From Clostridiales bacterium (lineage in GTDB: Bacteria; Bacillota; Clostridia; Christensenellales; Borkfalkiaceae): a stretch of DNA of 16,727 nucleotides. Both the position numbers and the translations under genes were made by a program. Where the stretch lies: contig DOCD01000116.1 of the NCBI GenBank assembly GCA_003503945.1, positions 1 to 16,727 of the forward strand, given 5' to 3'. Shown here one piece after another: positions 9,110-13,934 of this stretch (the first letter of the stretch is position 1; each line of letters begins with the position of its first letter). The notes under the pieces were generated by a model. That model had not been told where the DNA came from. It saw nothing but the letters and a program-made list of their open reading frames with translations, and did no database searches.

Positions 9110-9819
9110 ATAACTCCTCCCCCGCCCAAATATAAAGTTAATGAATTTATAAACTCTTTTTTTCTTTGTCGGCTTATTTTTAACCTGTCGCCGTTGCCTA
9201 AAATAATCTCATCGCCTTTGACGGCGTTGACGTATCTAATATTAACGAGTATTCCCGAATTACACCGCACGAAACCGACGGGAAGAAGCTCCTCTAATTC
9301 TTTCAGCGTACCCCACGCTTCACACACGCCCTCGTCGGTATGATACATCATTTTATGATTATAAACTTCCACCCAAAGTATAGAATTCGAATAAATCCTT
9401 ACAACGCCCGTCTTCGTCTTCACAGCGATTATTTTCGTTTCTCTTCCGTTAAGGATCCTGATTACTTTATTCATTAAAGTGGATATAGCCAGAAAAGAAA
9501 CGGGTTTGACAATAAAATCTATTGCTTCCACCTCATATCCCTGTAATGCGTATTGGCGCATATTCGTAACAAACACAAGCAAAACGTTTTTATCCAACTG
9601 CCTTAACCGTTGCGCCGCAGACATTCCGTCCATATAAGGCATTTCGATATCCATTAATATAAGGTCGAAATTTCCTTTAAAATCGTCAAAAAAATCAAGA
9701 GCGTTTTTATAATTTACGCAATTTATTTTTTTATCTTCGTTCACGCTCCATTTTAAAAGATTATCTTTAAGCAATTGCGTGCAAATTTCCTCGTCTTCGA
9801 CAATGGCTATATTTATCAT
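9106..9819 (-). CDS. LytTR-family response regulator, copy 1
   Basis: The product is 237 aa. I choose the ATG at 9819 because its N-terminus (MINIAIVEDE) then matches the paralogue at 13935; an in-frame GTG at 9831 abuts the G-run with no spacing. The receiver domain has acidic residues Glu8/Asp9, phospho-acceptor Asp57 (LMDIEMP), Thr85 and Lys105 (IVKP). A LytTR DNA-binding domain covers about 130-237 (VRCNSGILVNIRYVNAVKG). The last residues, GGGGVI, are encoded by the Shine-Dalgarno stretch for the kinase gene. It is the first gene of the operon. A tandem repeat upstream (9877-9913) suggests autoregulation, and the same repeat upstream of the large GH3 gene suggests a second target. Confidence 0.93.
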   Translation of the reverse strand: MINIAIVEDEEICTQLLKDNLLKWSVNEDKKINCVNYKNALDFFDDFKGNFDLILMDIEMPYMDGMSAAQRLRQLDKNVLLVFVTNMRQYALQGYEVEAIDFIVKPVSFLAISTLMNKVIRILNGRETKIIAVKTKTGVVRIYSNSILWVEVYNHKMMYHTDEGVCEAWGTLKELEELLPVGFVRCNSGILVNIRYVNAVKGDEIILGNGDRLKISRQRKKEFINSLTLYLGGGGVI

Positions 9820-9843
9820 TAGGACATCCACCCCCCTATATTA

Positions 9844-9852
9844 ATTTTAACA
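9844..9852 (-). promoter_or_regulatory. Extended -10 promoter of regulator/kinase/GH3 operon
   Basis: Read leftward, this is TGTTAAAAT: a TG-n extension followed by -10 TAAAAT. The -35 position (9867-9872, AAGAAC) is poor. It lies 25 bp upstream of the regulator ATG and 28 bp downstream of the tandem operator. Confidence 0.6.
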
Positions 9853-9876
9853 TAGATTGCTTGTACGTTCTTAAAT

Positions 9877-9913
9877 TTTTACTTATTTGGTCATTTTATT
9901 TACCTTGTTGGTA
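9877..9913 (-). promoter_or_regulatory. Tandem operator, two 16-bp direct repeats with 21-bp period
   Basis: Read leftward, the repeats are TACCAACAAGGTAAAT (9913-9898) and GACCAAATAAGTAAAA (9892-9877), matching at 11 of 16 positions. Aligned with the two repeats at 4579-4615, the block GTAAA and several flanking positions are invariant in all four copies. The spacing to the extended -10 is nearly the same at both promoters. The likely binder is the LytTR protein encoded just downstream. Confidence 0.65.
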
Positions 9914-9927
9914 GATTTTATTTAATC

Positions 9928-11154
9928 TCAAAGCTCTTTATCCTGCGAAATGAAATCCGCAAGATTTGCGTGAACAACTCCGTCGCGCTTTTGTAACAGA
10001 TTGTCCAGCGTAAACAAATACTTCGGATAATTGTCGCGGATATGACGATAAGGTTCGTATTCCCTGTCTTCGGTGGTCTTGTCCATTATCGTCATAGCAA
10101 CCTGAGCGTAATAATAATCCGTATTTTTCCGCGCAATAAAATCACACTCCAATTTGCCGATTCTGCCTACGCTAACGCCATAAGCCTTCGATTTTAAGTA
10201 AGTGTACAAAATATTTTCAAGCACAGGACCGTAATTGATTCTTGCATCCACGTTCGTAGCAAAGTAAATACCCAAGTCGGCAAGATAATATTTCTGTTCA
10301 CCTCTCAACGATGCCCTCGATTTTACGTCAAACCTCGAACACTTGTAAATAATTTTTGCATTTTCGAGAATTTCCAAATAGCCGTTCAGTGTCTCCAACT
10401 TAATATTGACGTGTTCCACATGGTTGAAATAATCGAGAATATTTTTAAGACTAGTGGTCGAACCGAAATTGTTGACGATATACGTCTTCACTTTTTCAAA
10501 GACAGACTTATTTCGTATCTTTTTATGCTTTACAATATCCTTTTCCGTTATCTGCCCGATTACATTTGTTATATATAAAAGTTTGTCCCCCTCGTCGTCA
10601 AACTCCAACACTTTCGGGAAGCCGCCGAAACGAATATATCGATTAAGTTCCTCGGTCTTATTCTCCGATATCGGCTTACCTAGAAACTTTTTCATTTCAA
10701 GATATTCGTAAAATGTCAGCGTAAACATTTCAAGTTCTATATACCGACCTGTCAGCTTTGTAACGAGTTCGCCGCTCAACAGATAAGAATTAGAACCGGT
10801 TATAAAAATAGAGCAATTTCCTTCCTCACGGAAAGAATTGATTACTTCTTCAAAACCGTTCACGTTCTGAATTTCATCGATAAAGATATATTTGAAATTA
10901 TTATCGGTTACGGACGAACTTATTACGCTTTCCAACTGTTCGGGTGTTTTGATATTCTTAAAACCCCGCTTATCGAGATTTATATAGACGATATCTTTTT
11001 CCGAAATACCTTTTTCCTTTAAATCCTCGATAACAGAAAGCAAAAAGAACGATTTCCCGCACCGTCTGATACCCGTTATTACTTTGATTAAATCCGATTT
11101 ATAAAACCCGCGGATTTTATTCAGATAGTATTCGCGTCTGTAAATTCTGTCCAT
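9928..11154 (-). CDS. AAA-family ATPase with DUF4143 C-terminal domain
   Basis: The product is about 408 aa. I prefer the ATG at 11154 because AAAGGAG lies seven bases upstream; the ATG at 11160 almost touches that site. The N-terminal AAA_14-type domain has Walker A GIRRCGKS (28-35), Walker B YIFIDEIQ with Asp93/Glu94, and ITGSN near 118-122. The C-terminal part resembles DUF4143 (ADLGIYFATNV, then an ECDFIA nuclease-like stretch). Members of this family are common, often on accessory DNA, and their role is not established. The gene is monocistronic with its own promoter and an inverted repeat at the -35. It ends close to the regulator operon promoter, in the same direction. It looks more AT-rich than the GH3 genes, which fits acquired DNA. 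Confidence 0.9.
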   Translation of the reverse strand: MDRIYRREYYLNKIRGFYKSDLIKVITGIRRCGKSFFLLSVIEDLKEKGISEKDIVYINLDKRGFKNIKTPEQLESVISSSVTDNNFKYIFIDEIQNVNGFEEVINSFREEGNCSIFITGSNSYLLSGELVTKLTGRYIELEMFTLTFYEYLEMKKFLGKPISENKTEELNRYIRFGGFPKVLEFDDEGDKLLYITNVIGQITEKDIVKHKKIRNKSVFEKVKTYIVNNFGSTTSLKNILDYFNHVEHVNIKLETLNGYLEILENAKIIYKCSRFDVKSRASLRGEQKYYLADLGIYFATNVDARINYGPVLENILYTYLKSKAYGVSVGRIGKLECDFIARKNTDYYYAQVAMTIMDKTTEDREYEPYRHIRDNYPKYLFTLDNLLQKRDGVVHANLADFISQDKEL

Positions 11155-11174
11155 AAGCATTCTCCTTTACTCAT

Positions 11175-11203
11175 ATGATACCATAAGCAAACAAAAAATG
11201 CAA
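11175..11203 (-). promoter_or_regulatory. Promoter of the DUF4143 ATPase gene
   Basis: Read leftward, it has -35 TTGCAT (11203-11198), a 17-bp spacer and -10 TATCAT (11180-11175) with a TGG extension. It sits 21 bp upstream of the ATPase start codon. Confidence 0.75.
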
Positions 11204-11255
11204 GTTAAGGGGGTATAATTTTAAAATATGTTAAAATGTTAACCCTTAACTTGCA
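11199..11255. repeat. 13-bp perfect inverted repeat overlapping the ATPase -35
   Basis: The arms TGCAAGTTAAGGG (11199-11211) and CCCTTAACTTGCA (11243-11255) are perfect complements separated by 31 bp of AT-rich sequence. The left arm overlaps the -35 hexamer of the ATPase promoter, so it could be a repressor site. It could equally be part of an element end. Confidence 0.7.
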
Positions 11256-11306
11256 AATAACAAATTATAAAGAAGCGAGTCTTATAAAAACCCCGATAAA
11301 AGATTA

Positions 11307-11328
11307 AATTGTGGGGTAATTTGTGGGG
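11307..11328. repeat. Short direct repeats TTGTGGGG, possible integrase arm sites
   Basis: TTGTGGGG occurs at 11309-11316 and 11321-11328, a 12-bp period. Short GTGGGG-type direct repeats near a tRNA-derived junction are typical of tyrosine-recombinase arm-binding sites. No integrase gene is present in the window to confirm this. Confidence 0.4.
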
Positions 11329-11364
11329 AAGATAGGTCAAAACAGGGGTTTTTCGTGCATTTTT

Positions 11365-11397
11365 GGCTGTTTTTAGCCCAAAAACAGCCGTTTTTTT
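11365..11397 (+). terminator. Rho-independent terminator next to the tRNA fragment
   Basis: A perfect 10-bp stem (GGCTGTTTTT with AAAAACAGCC) and a 5-nt loop are followed by GTTTTTTT on the rightward strand. No rightward gene lies upstream within the window, so the terminator is probably left over from an element end. Confidence 0.75.
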
Positions 11398-11411
11398 AGT
11401 TTTTGCAAAAC

Positions 11412-11456
11412 CTCTGACTCCGTCATTCGTTGGTTCAAATCCAGCTACCCCAGCCA
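11412..11456 (+). pseudogene. 3' fragment of tRNA-Gln (CTG), probable attachment site
   Basis: The fragment contains, in order, the anticodon loop CTCTGAC (anticodon CTG), the anticodon-stem 3' half TCCGT, a 5-nt variable region, a T arm GTTGG-TTCAAAT-CCAGC, acceptor TACCCCA, discriminator G and encoded CCA. Everything 5' of the anticodon loop is missing. A break in the anticodon loop with an intact 3' half is the usual footprint of an integrative element that targets the 3' end of a tRNA gene. By the normal polarity rule, the element would lie to the left and the original tRNA downstream flank to the right. Confidence 0.8.
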
Positions 11457-11462
11457 CATTGT

Positions 11463-11513
11463 AATAATTCGAACTTCTTCGTAATTCGTAAGACGTTCGG
11501 ATTATTTGTTTTT
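11463..11513 (+). terminator. Terminator downstream of the tRNA-Gln fragment
   Basis: The arms AATAATTCGAAC (11463-11474) and GTTCGGATTATT (11495-11506) match at 11 of 12 positions and are followed by TGTTTTT. This looks like the native terminator of the tRNA, supporting the view that DNA to the right of 11456 is the original tRNA downstream flank. Confidence 0.6.
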
Positions 11514-11547
11514 ATGGAAGAATACGAAAACTTCTGTAAATAAGAAT

Positions 11548-11579
11548 AGCGGCAGAGCCAAATTTTTGGTTCTGCCGCT
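11548..11579 (-). terminator. Terminator-like hairpin after the mob region
   Basis: Two 15-nt arms (AGCGGCAGAGCCAAA and TTTGGTTCTGCCGCT) pair except for one G-T wobble, with a 2-nt loop. The leftward side continues ATTCTTATTTA. It lies about 115 bp past the 60-aa gene and could end the mob transcript; it may work in both directions. Confidence 0.6.
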
Positions 11580-11695
11580 TGCCGTTTCTTGCAGTTTATG
11601 TACGGCATAAATTAATTATGTATATTTCATTTATATACCGCTCAACTTTGGCGGTTTCCGTGTTCCGTCTATTTCAACGACTATCCCTATACAGT

Positions 11696-11878
11696 TTAAC
11701 GGGATTCTTTTTTATTCGATTGTTTATTCAGTTGTGATTGTTGCCATTCGGCAAAGTCTTTTTGTCCTTGTTCGGACGAAAGGTATTCCTGCATAATAGG
11801 AAGTAAAACTCTGGCAAGAGATTCTAACTGATATTCGGGAATATCGAAGTCGGTTTTTTGTTGCTTATTTTTAGGCAT
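11696..11878 (-). CDS. Small conserved-type protein downstream of mob
   Basis: This is a 60-aa acidic-then-basic protein (central IPEYQLESLARVLLPIMQEYL, tail SNKKESR). It resembles small hypothetical proteins I associate with mobilizable elements of Clostridia; the function is unknown and I cannot verify the match here. It lies 44 bp after the relaxase stop in the same direction, so the two are probably co-transcribed. The start is odd: a strong GGAGG sits 20 nt upstream of the ATG, too far for normal use, and an in-frame TAA between them rules out a longer form. The +1 frame stays open for about 25 codons past the stop. Confidence 0.6.
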   Translation of the reverse strand: MPKNKQQKTDFDIPEYQLESLARVLLPIMQEYLSSEQGQKDFAEWQQSQLNKQSNKKESR

Positions 11879-11922
11879 AGATTAAATCGATAAATTTTCC
11901 TCCTTAAAGATTTATTAAATTG

Positions 11923-12891
11923 TTATTTGCCGCCCTTGTCATTCGTAAAACTTTTGAACGGTGTAGGCGGATATTTCTTTGCTCTTGATTTTTGTAACAG
12001 GGCGTCAAATTCTTCGGGGTATGCGCTCATCATATCCGTTACCATTTTGTAAGCGGTGTCATTTGCTTTGCCTTGCCGTTCCGCTTTTTGCAGTTGTGCG
12101 AACAGATAATCCGTATCTCTGTTCTTGATAGCGATATGCTCTTTGTATGCGGCATTCTCTGTACGCAAATTTTGTATTTCTGCTTCGACTGCCTTTTTCT
12201 TTCTCGGGATAGGCTTATTTCGTTCAGCTTCGATAGAACATTCAATGCCGCTCAAATATTCTTCGGCTTTGGTCTTGGCTTGCTTTTCCGTTTCGCTCGC
12301 TTTCGCTTCGGCGCGTTCTATAATCGTCTTGGCTTTGAACTCCGCTGTGTCGATATGCTTTGCTTGGCTACCCGGCTTGCCGCGTTCCAGTCCCCAATGC
12401 TTACCGAACTTTTCGTGAAAGTCCGTTTGCAATTCCCGTAAACTCGCTCGTGTAAACAGTTGCTTTGCGCTCAACTTATTGCCCACGATAGGGACTAAAT
12501 TCAAGTGCAAGTGCGGATTGGTTTCGTCCACGTGGACGACTGCCGAAATGATATTTTCTTTTCCGAATCGCTCGGCAAAATACTCCGTAGCTTCTTCGAA
12601 AAATTGTCGTCGTTCCGATGGCGTTAAACCTATAAAAAAGTTGCCGTCCGAGCCGATGATAAACGAACACATCAGTACCGCATCGCTTCGCACTTTCCGT
12701 TTGAGCGGGAGCGTGAATATGCGCTCATTGATATATTCCATATAGTTGCTCTTGGGATAGACGGTGTGGTAGTTATAAGGTGTTCTCGTCAAATCGATTT
12801 GCGGATTGTCGGGACTGTAGTTTTCGTCGCGTTCGTTTTCCTTTTCGATAGGCGTTACGTTGTCGCGCTTTTTGTTGTTATATTTCTTCAT
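11923..12891 (-). CDS. mobV-like: MobV/Pre-type relaxase (plasmid mobilization protein)
   Basis: From the first ATG the product is 322 aa. Relaxases of this family nick one strand at oriT and pilot it into a recipient. The family core is visible: NPQIDLTRTPYNYH (29-42) and the metal-binding motif HVDETNPHLH (120-129), followed by a long charged coiled-coil region (about 185-285). The true N-terminus probably lies upstream: in-frame codons before the ATG read ISYLICT-MKKY, which matches the SYMVARMQKMK start of pMV158 MobM as I recall it. A GGAGG lies 6-9 nt before an ATT (12915) and an ATA (12912), but no ATG is there. The residue aligned with the MobM catalytic His22 appears to be Glu18. The gene may therefore be decaying. 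The pMV158-like oriT lies about 80 bp upstream. Confidence 0.85.
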   Translation of the reverse strand: MKKYNNKKRDNVTPIEKENERDENYSPDNPQIDLTRTPYNYHTVYPKSNYMEYINERIFTLPLKRKVRSDAVLMCSFIIGSDGNFFIGLTPSERRQFFEEATEYFAERFGKENIISAVVHVDETNPHLHLNLVPIVGNKLSAKQLFTRASLRELQTDFHEKFGKHWGLERGKPGSQAKHIDTAEFKAKTIIERAEAKASETEKQAKTKAEEYLSGIECSIEAERNKPIPRKKKAVEAEIQNLRTENAAYKEHIAIKNRDTDYLFAQLQKAERQGKANDTAYKMVTDMMSAYPEEFDALLQKSRAKKYPPTPFKSFTNDKGGK

Positions 12892-12954
12892 TGTGCAAAT
12901 TAAATAAGATATAATCGGTTTCCTCCGTGATTAAAATTTTATTTTTTTCTCCTT

Positions 12955-12971
12955 AAAAAGCCCCGCAGGGC
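12955..12971 (-). terminator. Short attenuator-like hairpin between oriT and mob
   Basis: Read leftward, the stem GCCC-TGCG-GGGC is followed by TTTTT and then AAGGAG. It is short, so it may act as a weak terminator or attenuator that limits relaxase expression. It shares its edge with the outer oriT arm. Confidence 0.4.
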
Positions 12972-13044
12972 ACACTAAACTTATGTAGCGAAGCGGAACT
13001 AAGTATAGTGTGCTATACCTATCGAAGATAGGGAGAGACACTAT
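12970..13044. other. oriT: Origin of transfer (oriT), pMV158/MobV type
   Basis: The core TAGTGTG at 13006-13012 matches the pMV158 nick region (nick after the last G, so between 13012 and 13013). It takes part in three alternative pairings. The arms GCACACTAAACTTA (12970-12983) and TAAGTATAGTGTGC (13000-13013) match at 13 of 14 positions. GTATAG/CTATAC (13003-13008/13013-13018) forms a local hairpin with loop TGTG. ATAGTGT (13005-13011) also pairs with ACACTAT (13038-13044). A further hairpin CCTATC-GAA-GATAGG lies at 13018-13032. Mutually exclusive hairpins around the nick are characteristic of MobV origins. The relaxase gene lies next to it. Confidence 0.82.
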
Positions 13045-13058
13045 GCTTGAAATAGGGG

Positions 13059-13095
13059 TTCCCAAAAATCTGCTACGCACATTTTCGTGAGCCCT
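13059..13095. repeat. Imperfect palindrome, copy 1
   Basis: The 37-bp segment starts TTCCCAAAAA and ends GAGCCCT, with a hairpin of 13-nt arms carrying about three mismatches (13061-13073 with 13077-13089). It is a diverged copy of the segment at 13414-13449, in the same orientation. Confidence 0.5.
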
Positions 13096-13100
13096 CAAAT

Positions 13101-13121
13101 TTATGGCGGTCTAATTGTCAT
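13101..13121 (-). CDS. Six-codon mini-ORF with strong ribosome site
   Basis: ATG ACA ATT AGA CCG CCA TAA encodes MTIRPP. An excellent GGAGG (13133-13129) lies seven bases upstream. It sits between the terminator at 13176-13232 and oriT. It could be a leader peptide or the surviving start of a lost gene. The coding call is tentative. Confidence 0.3.
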   Translation of the reverse strand: MTIRPP

Positions 13122-13175
13122 AAAATTTCCTCCAAAATTTATTTATCTTGTCCACGCAAAAGGTGATAGATAGTC

Positions 13176-13232
13176 AAAAAATCGGTTTAAAAAAGTCGTT
13201 GATTCGCTTAACGTAATCACCGACTTTAACCG
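13176..13232 (-). terminator. Terminator of the hairpin-rich leftward transcript
   Basis: Read leftward, outer stem CGGTT/AACCG encloses a 13-bp stem with one mismatch (13215-13227 with 13192-13204) and a 10-nt loop. Directly after the outer stem comes ATTTTTT, the expected U-tract for leftward transcription. Confidence 0.75.
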
Positions 13233-13640
13233 TATTTAGCAACTTGAAATTGCTCTATGATGGTTGGTCATTCTATTGAATTGTAAATAGATTTATGTGT
13301 TGATTTTCGAAAAAACGTACACTTACAAAAGCCTATCACGGCGCGTCAAAACAAACTTCGCTTTCAACAGTTTGCGCAAGCGCAAACTGTAATCTTGCTA
13401 CGTTGTTTTTCCTTTTCCCAAAAAGTTCTTCGATACTTTTTGGGAGCCCTAAAAGGCGTAACAAAATAAAACTTACGCTCTTTTCGTAAGCTAAGGCGTG
13501 AACGACAATTCGCCGTTCAAAAACTTTCCGCGCTTAATGAGCAGTTGCTCATCGCGGAACTTGCCGAACTCATAACCGTTACCCGTTCGGCACACCCTTT
13601 CAAAAGGGTACAATACAACTCATTACACTATTGTGGTATG
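13183..13640 (-). ncRNA. Candidate structured RNA of about 450 nt (chain of ten hairpins)
   Basis: A leftward promoter (13675-13647) and a terminator (13232-13176) bracket a region with no convincing gene. Hairpins in order of transcription are 13609-13594, 13592-13562 (8-bp stem), 13559-13526 (7+7 bp with a 4-nt bulge), 13519-13499, 13490-13472, 13445-13416 (11 bp), 13390-13367 (11 bp), 13291-13272, 13254-13238 and the terminator stem. Most stems are perfect. Short open frames exist (13619-13491; 13533-13336, giving AYEKSVSFILLRLLG) but they lie in different frames and lack a start with a ribosome site, which argues against a protein. The alternatives are a single-strand replication origin of a MobV-type element, or a frameshifted gene remnant. 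I do not recognise it as a known RNA class. Confidence 0.5.
13414..13449. repeat. Palindrome, copy 2 (perfect 11-bp stem)
   Basis: The 36-bp segment starts TTCCCAAAAA and ends GAGCCCT. TCCCAAAAAGT (13416-13426) pairs perfectly with ACTTTTTGGGA (13435-13445) around an 8-nt loop. It is the intact counterpart of 13059-13095 and forms one hairpin of the candidate RNA. Confidence 0.65.
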
Positions 13641-13646
13641 CTATGC

Positions 13647-13675
13647 ATTTTATCACTATGAAAGTACAAAGTCAA
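13647..13675 (-). promoter_or_regulatory. Strong leftward promoter into the hairpin-rich region
   Basis: Read leftward, it has -35 TTGACT (13675-13670), a 17-bp spacer and -10 TAAAAT (13652-13647). This is near-consensus for the housekeeping sigma factor. The predicted start is near 13640, and no long ORF follows. Confidence 0.75.
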
Positions 13676-13799
13676 TAGATTTACAAAACAAATGTTTGCG
13701 ATTTTTAGGAAGTTTTGTTGAAAATTTTTACCGCACATCTTTTACCCTTTACAAAGCCTGTGCTACGATAGGCTGACGGAAAACAAAAAATATTTTCAG

Positions 13800-13828
13800 T
13801 TGCGTTGGCATTAAAATTGTGATATAAT
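13800..13828 (+). promoter_or_regulatory. Promoter of the second regulator/kinase operon
   Basis: It has -35 TTGCGT (13800-13805), a 17-bp spacer and a perfect -10 TATAAT (13823-13828). It leaves a leader of about 100 nt before the regulator ATG. The leader contains a perfect 10-bp palindrome GCTTGCAAGC (13864-13873). The 21-bp-period operator seen at the other pair is not visible here. Confidence 0.75.
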
Positions 13829-13934
13829 ATTAAACGGATACAATAGGGGGTTTCTGTTGTATTGCTTGCAAGCCAAAGTATAGCGTTAATAGTAATGGAA
13901 AATCATATTTTGTTCAAAATAAGGTCGAGGTCGT

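Noticed and set aside
11412..11456. A complete tRNA gene
   Set aside because: No 5' acceptor strand, D arm or anticodon-stem 5' half is present upstream; only the 3' half exists.
11239..11457. A 72-aa leftward open frame beginning MAGVAGFEPTNDGV
   Set aside because: Its N-terminal codons are the reverse complement of the tRNA-Gln 3' fragment, and the rest covers a terminator and the GTGGGG repeats. It has no ribosome site. It is a spurious frame over non-coding DNA.
12039..12745. Overlapping frames on both strands inside the relaxase gene
   Set aside because: They are shadows of the relaxase coding frame, which carries the family motifs.
13336..13533. A 65-codon leftward open frame containing AYEKSVSFILLRLLG as a protein gene
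   Set aside because: It has no ATG/GTG/TTG start with a ribosome site, it overlaps several perfect hairpins, and its apparent upstream continuation is in another frame. A frameshifted remnant remains possible.
13367..13609. A CRISPR array or tandem repeat
   Set aside because: The hairpins differ from each other in sequence and spacing; there are no identical repeats with regular spacers.
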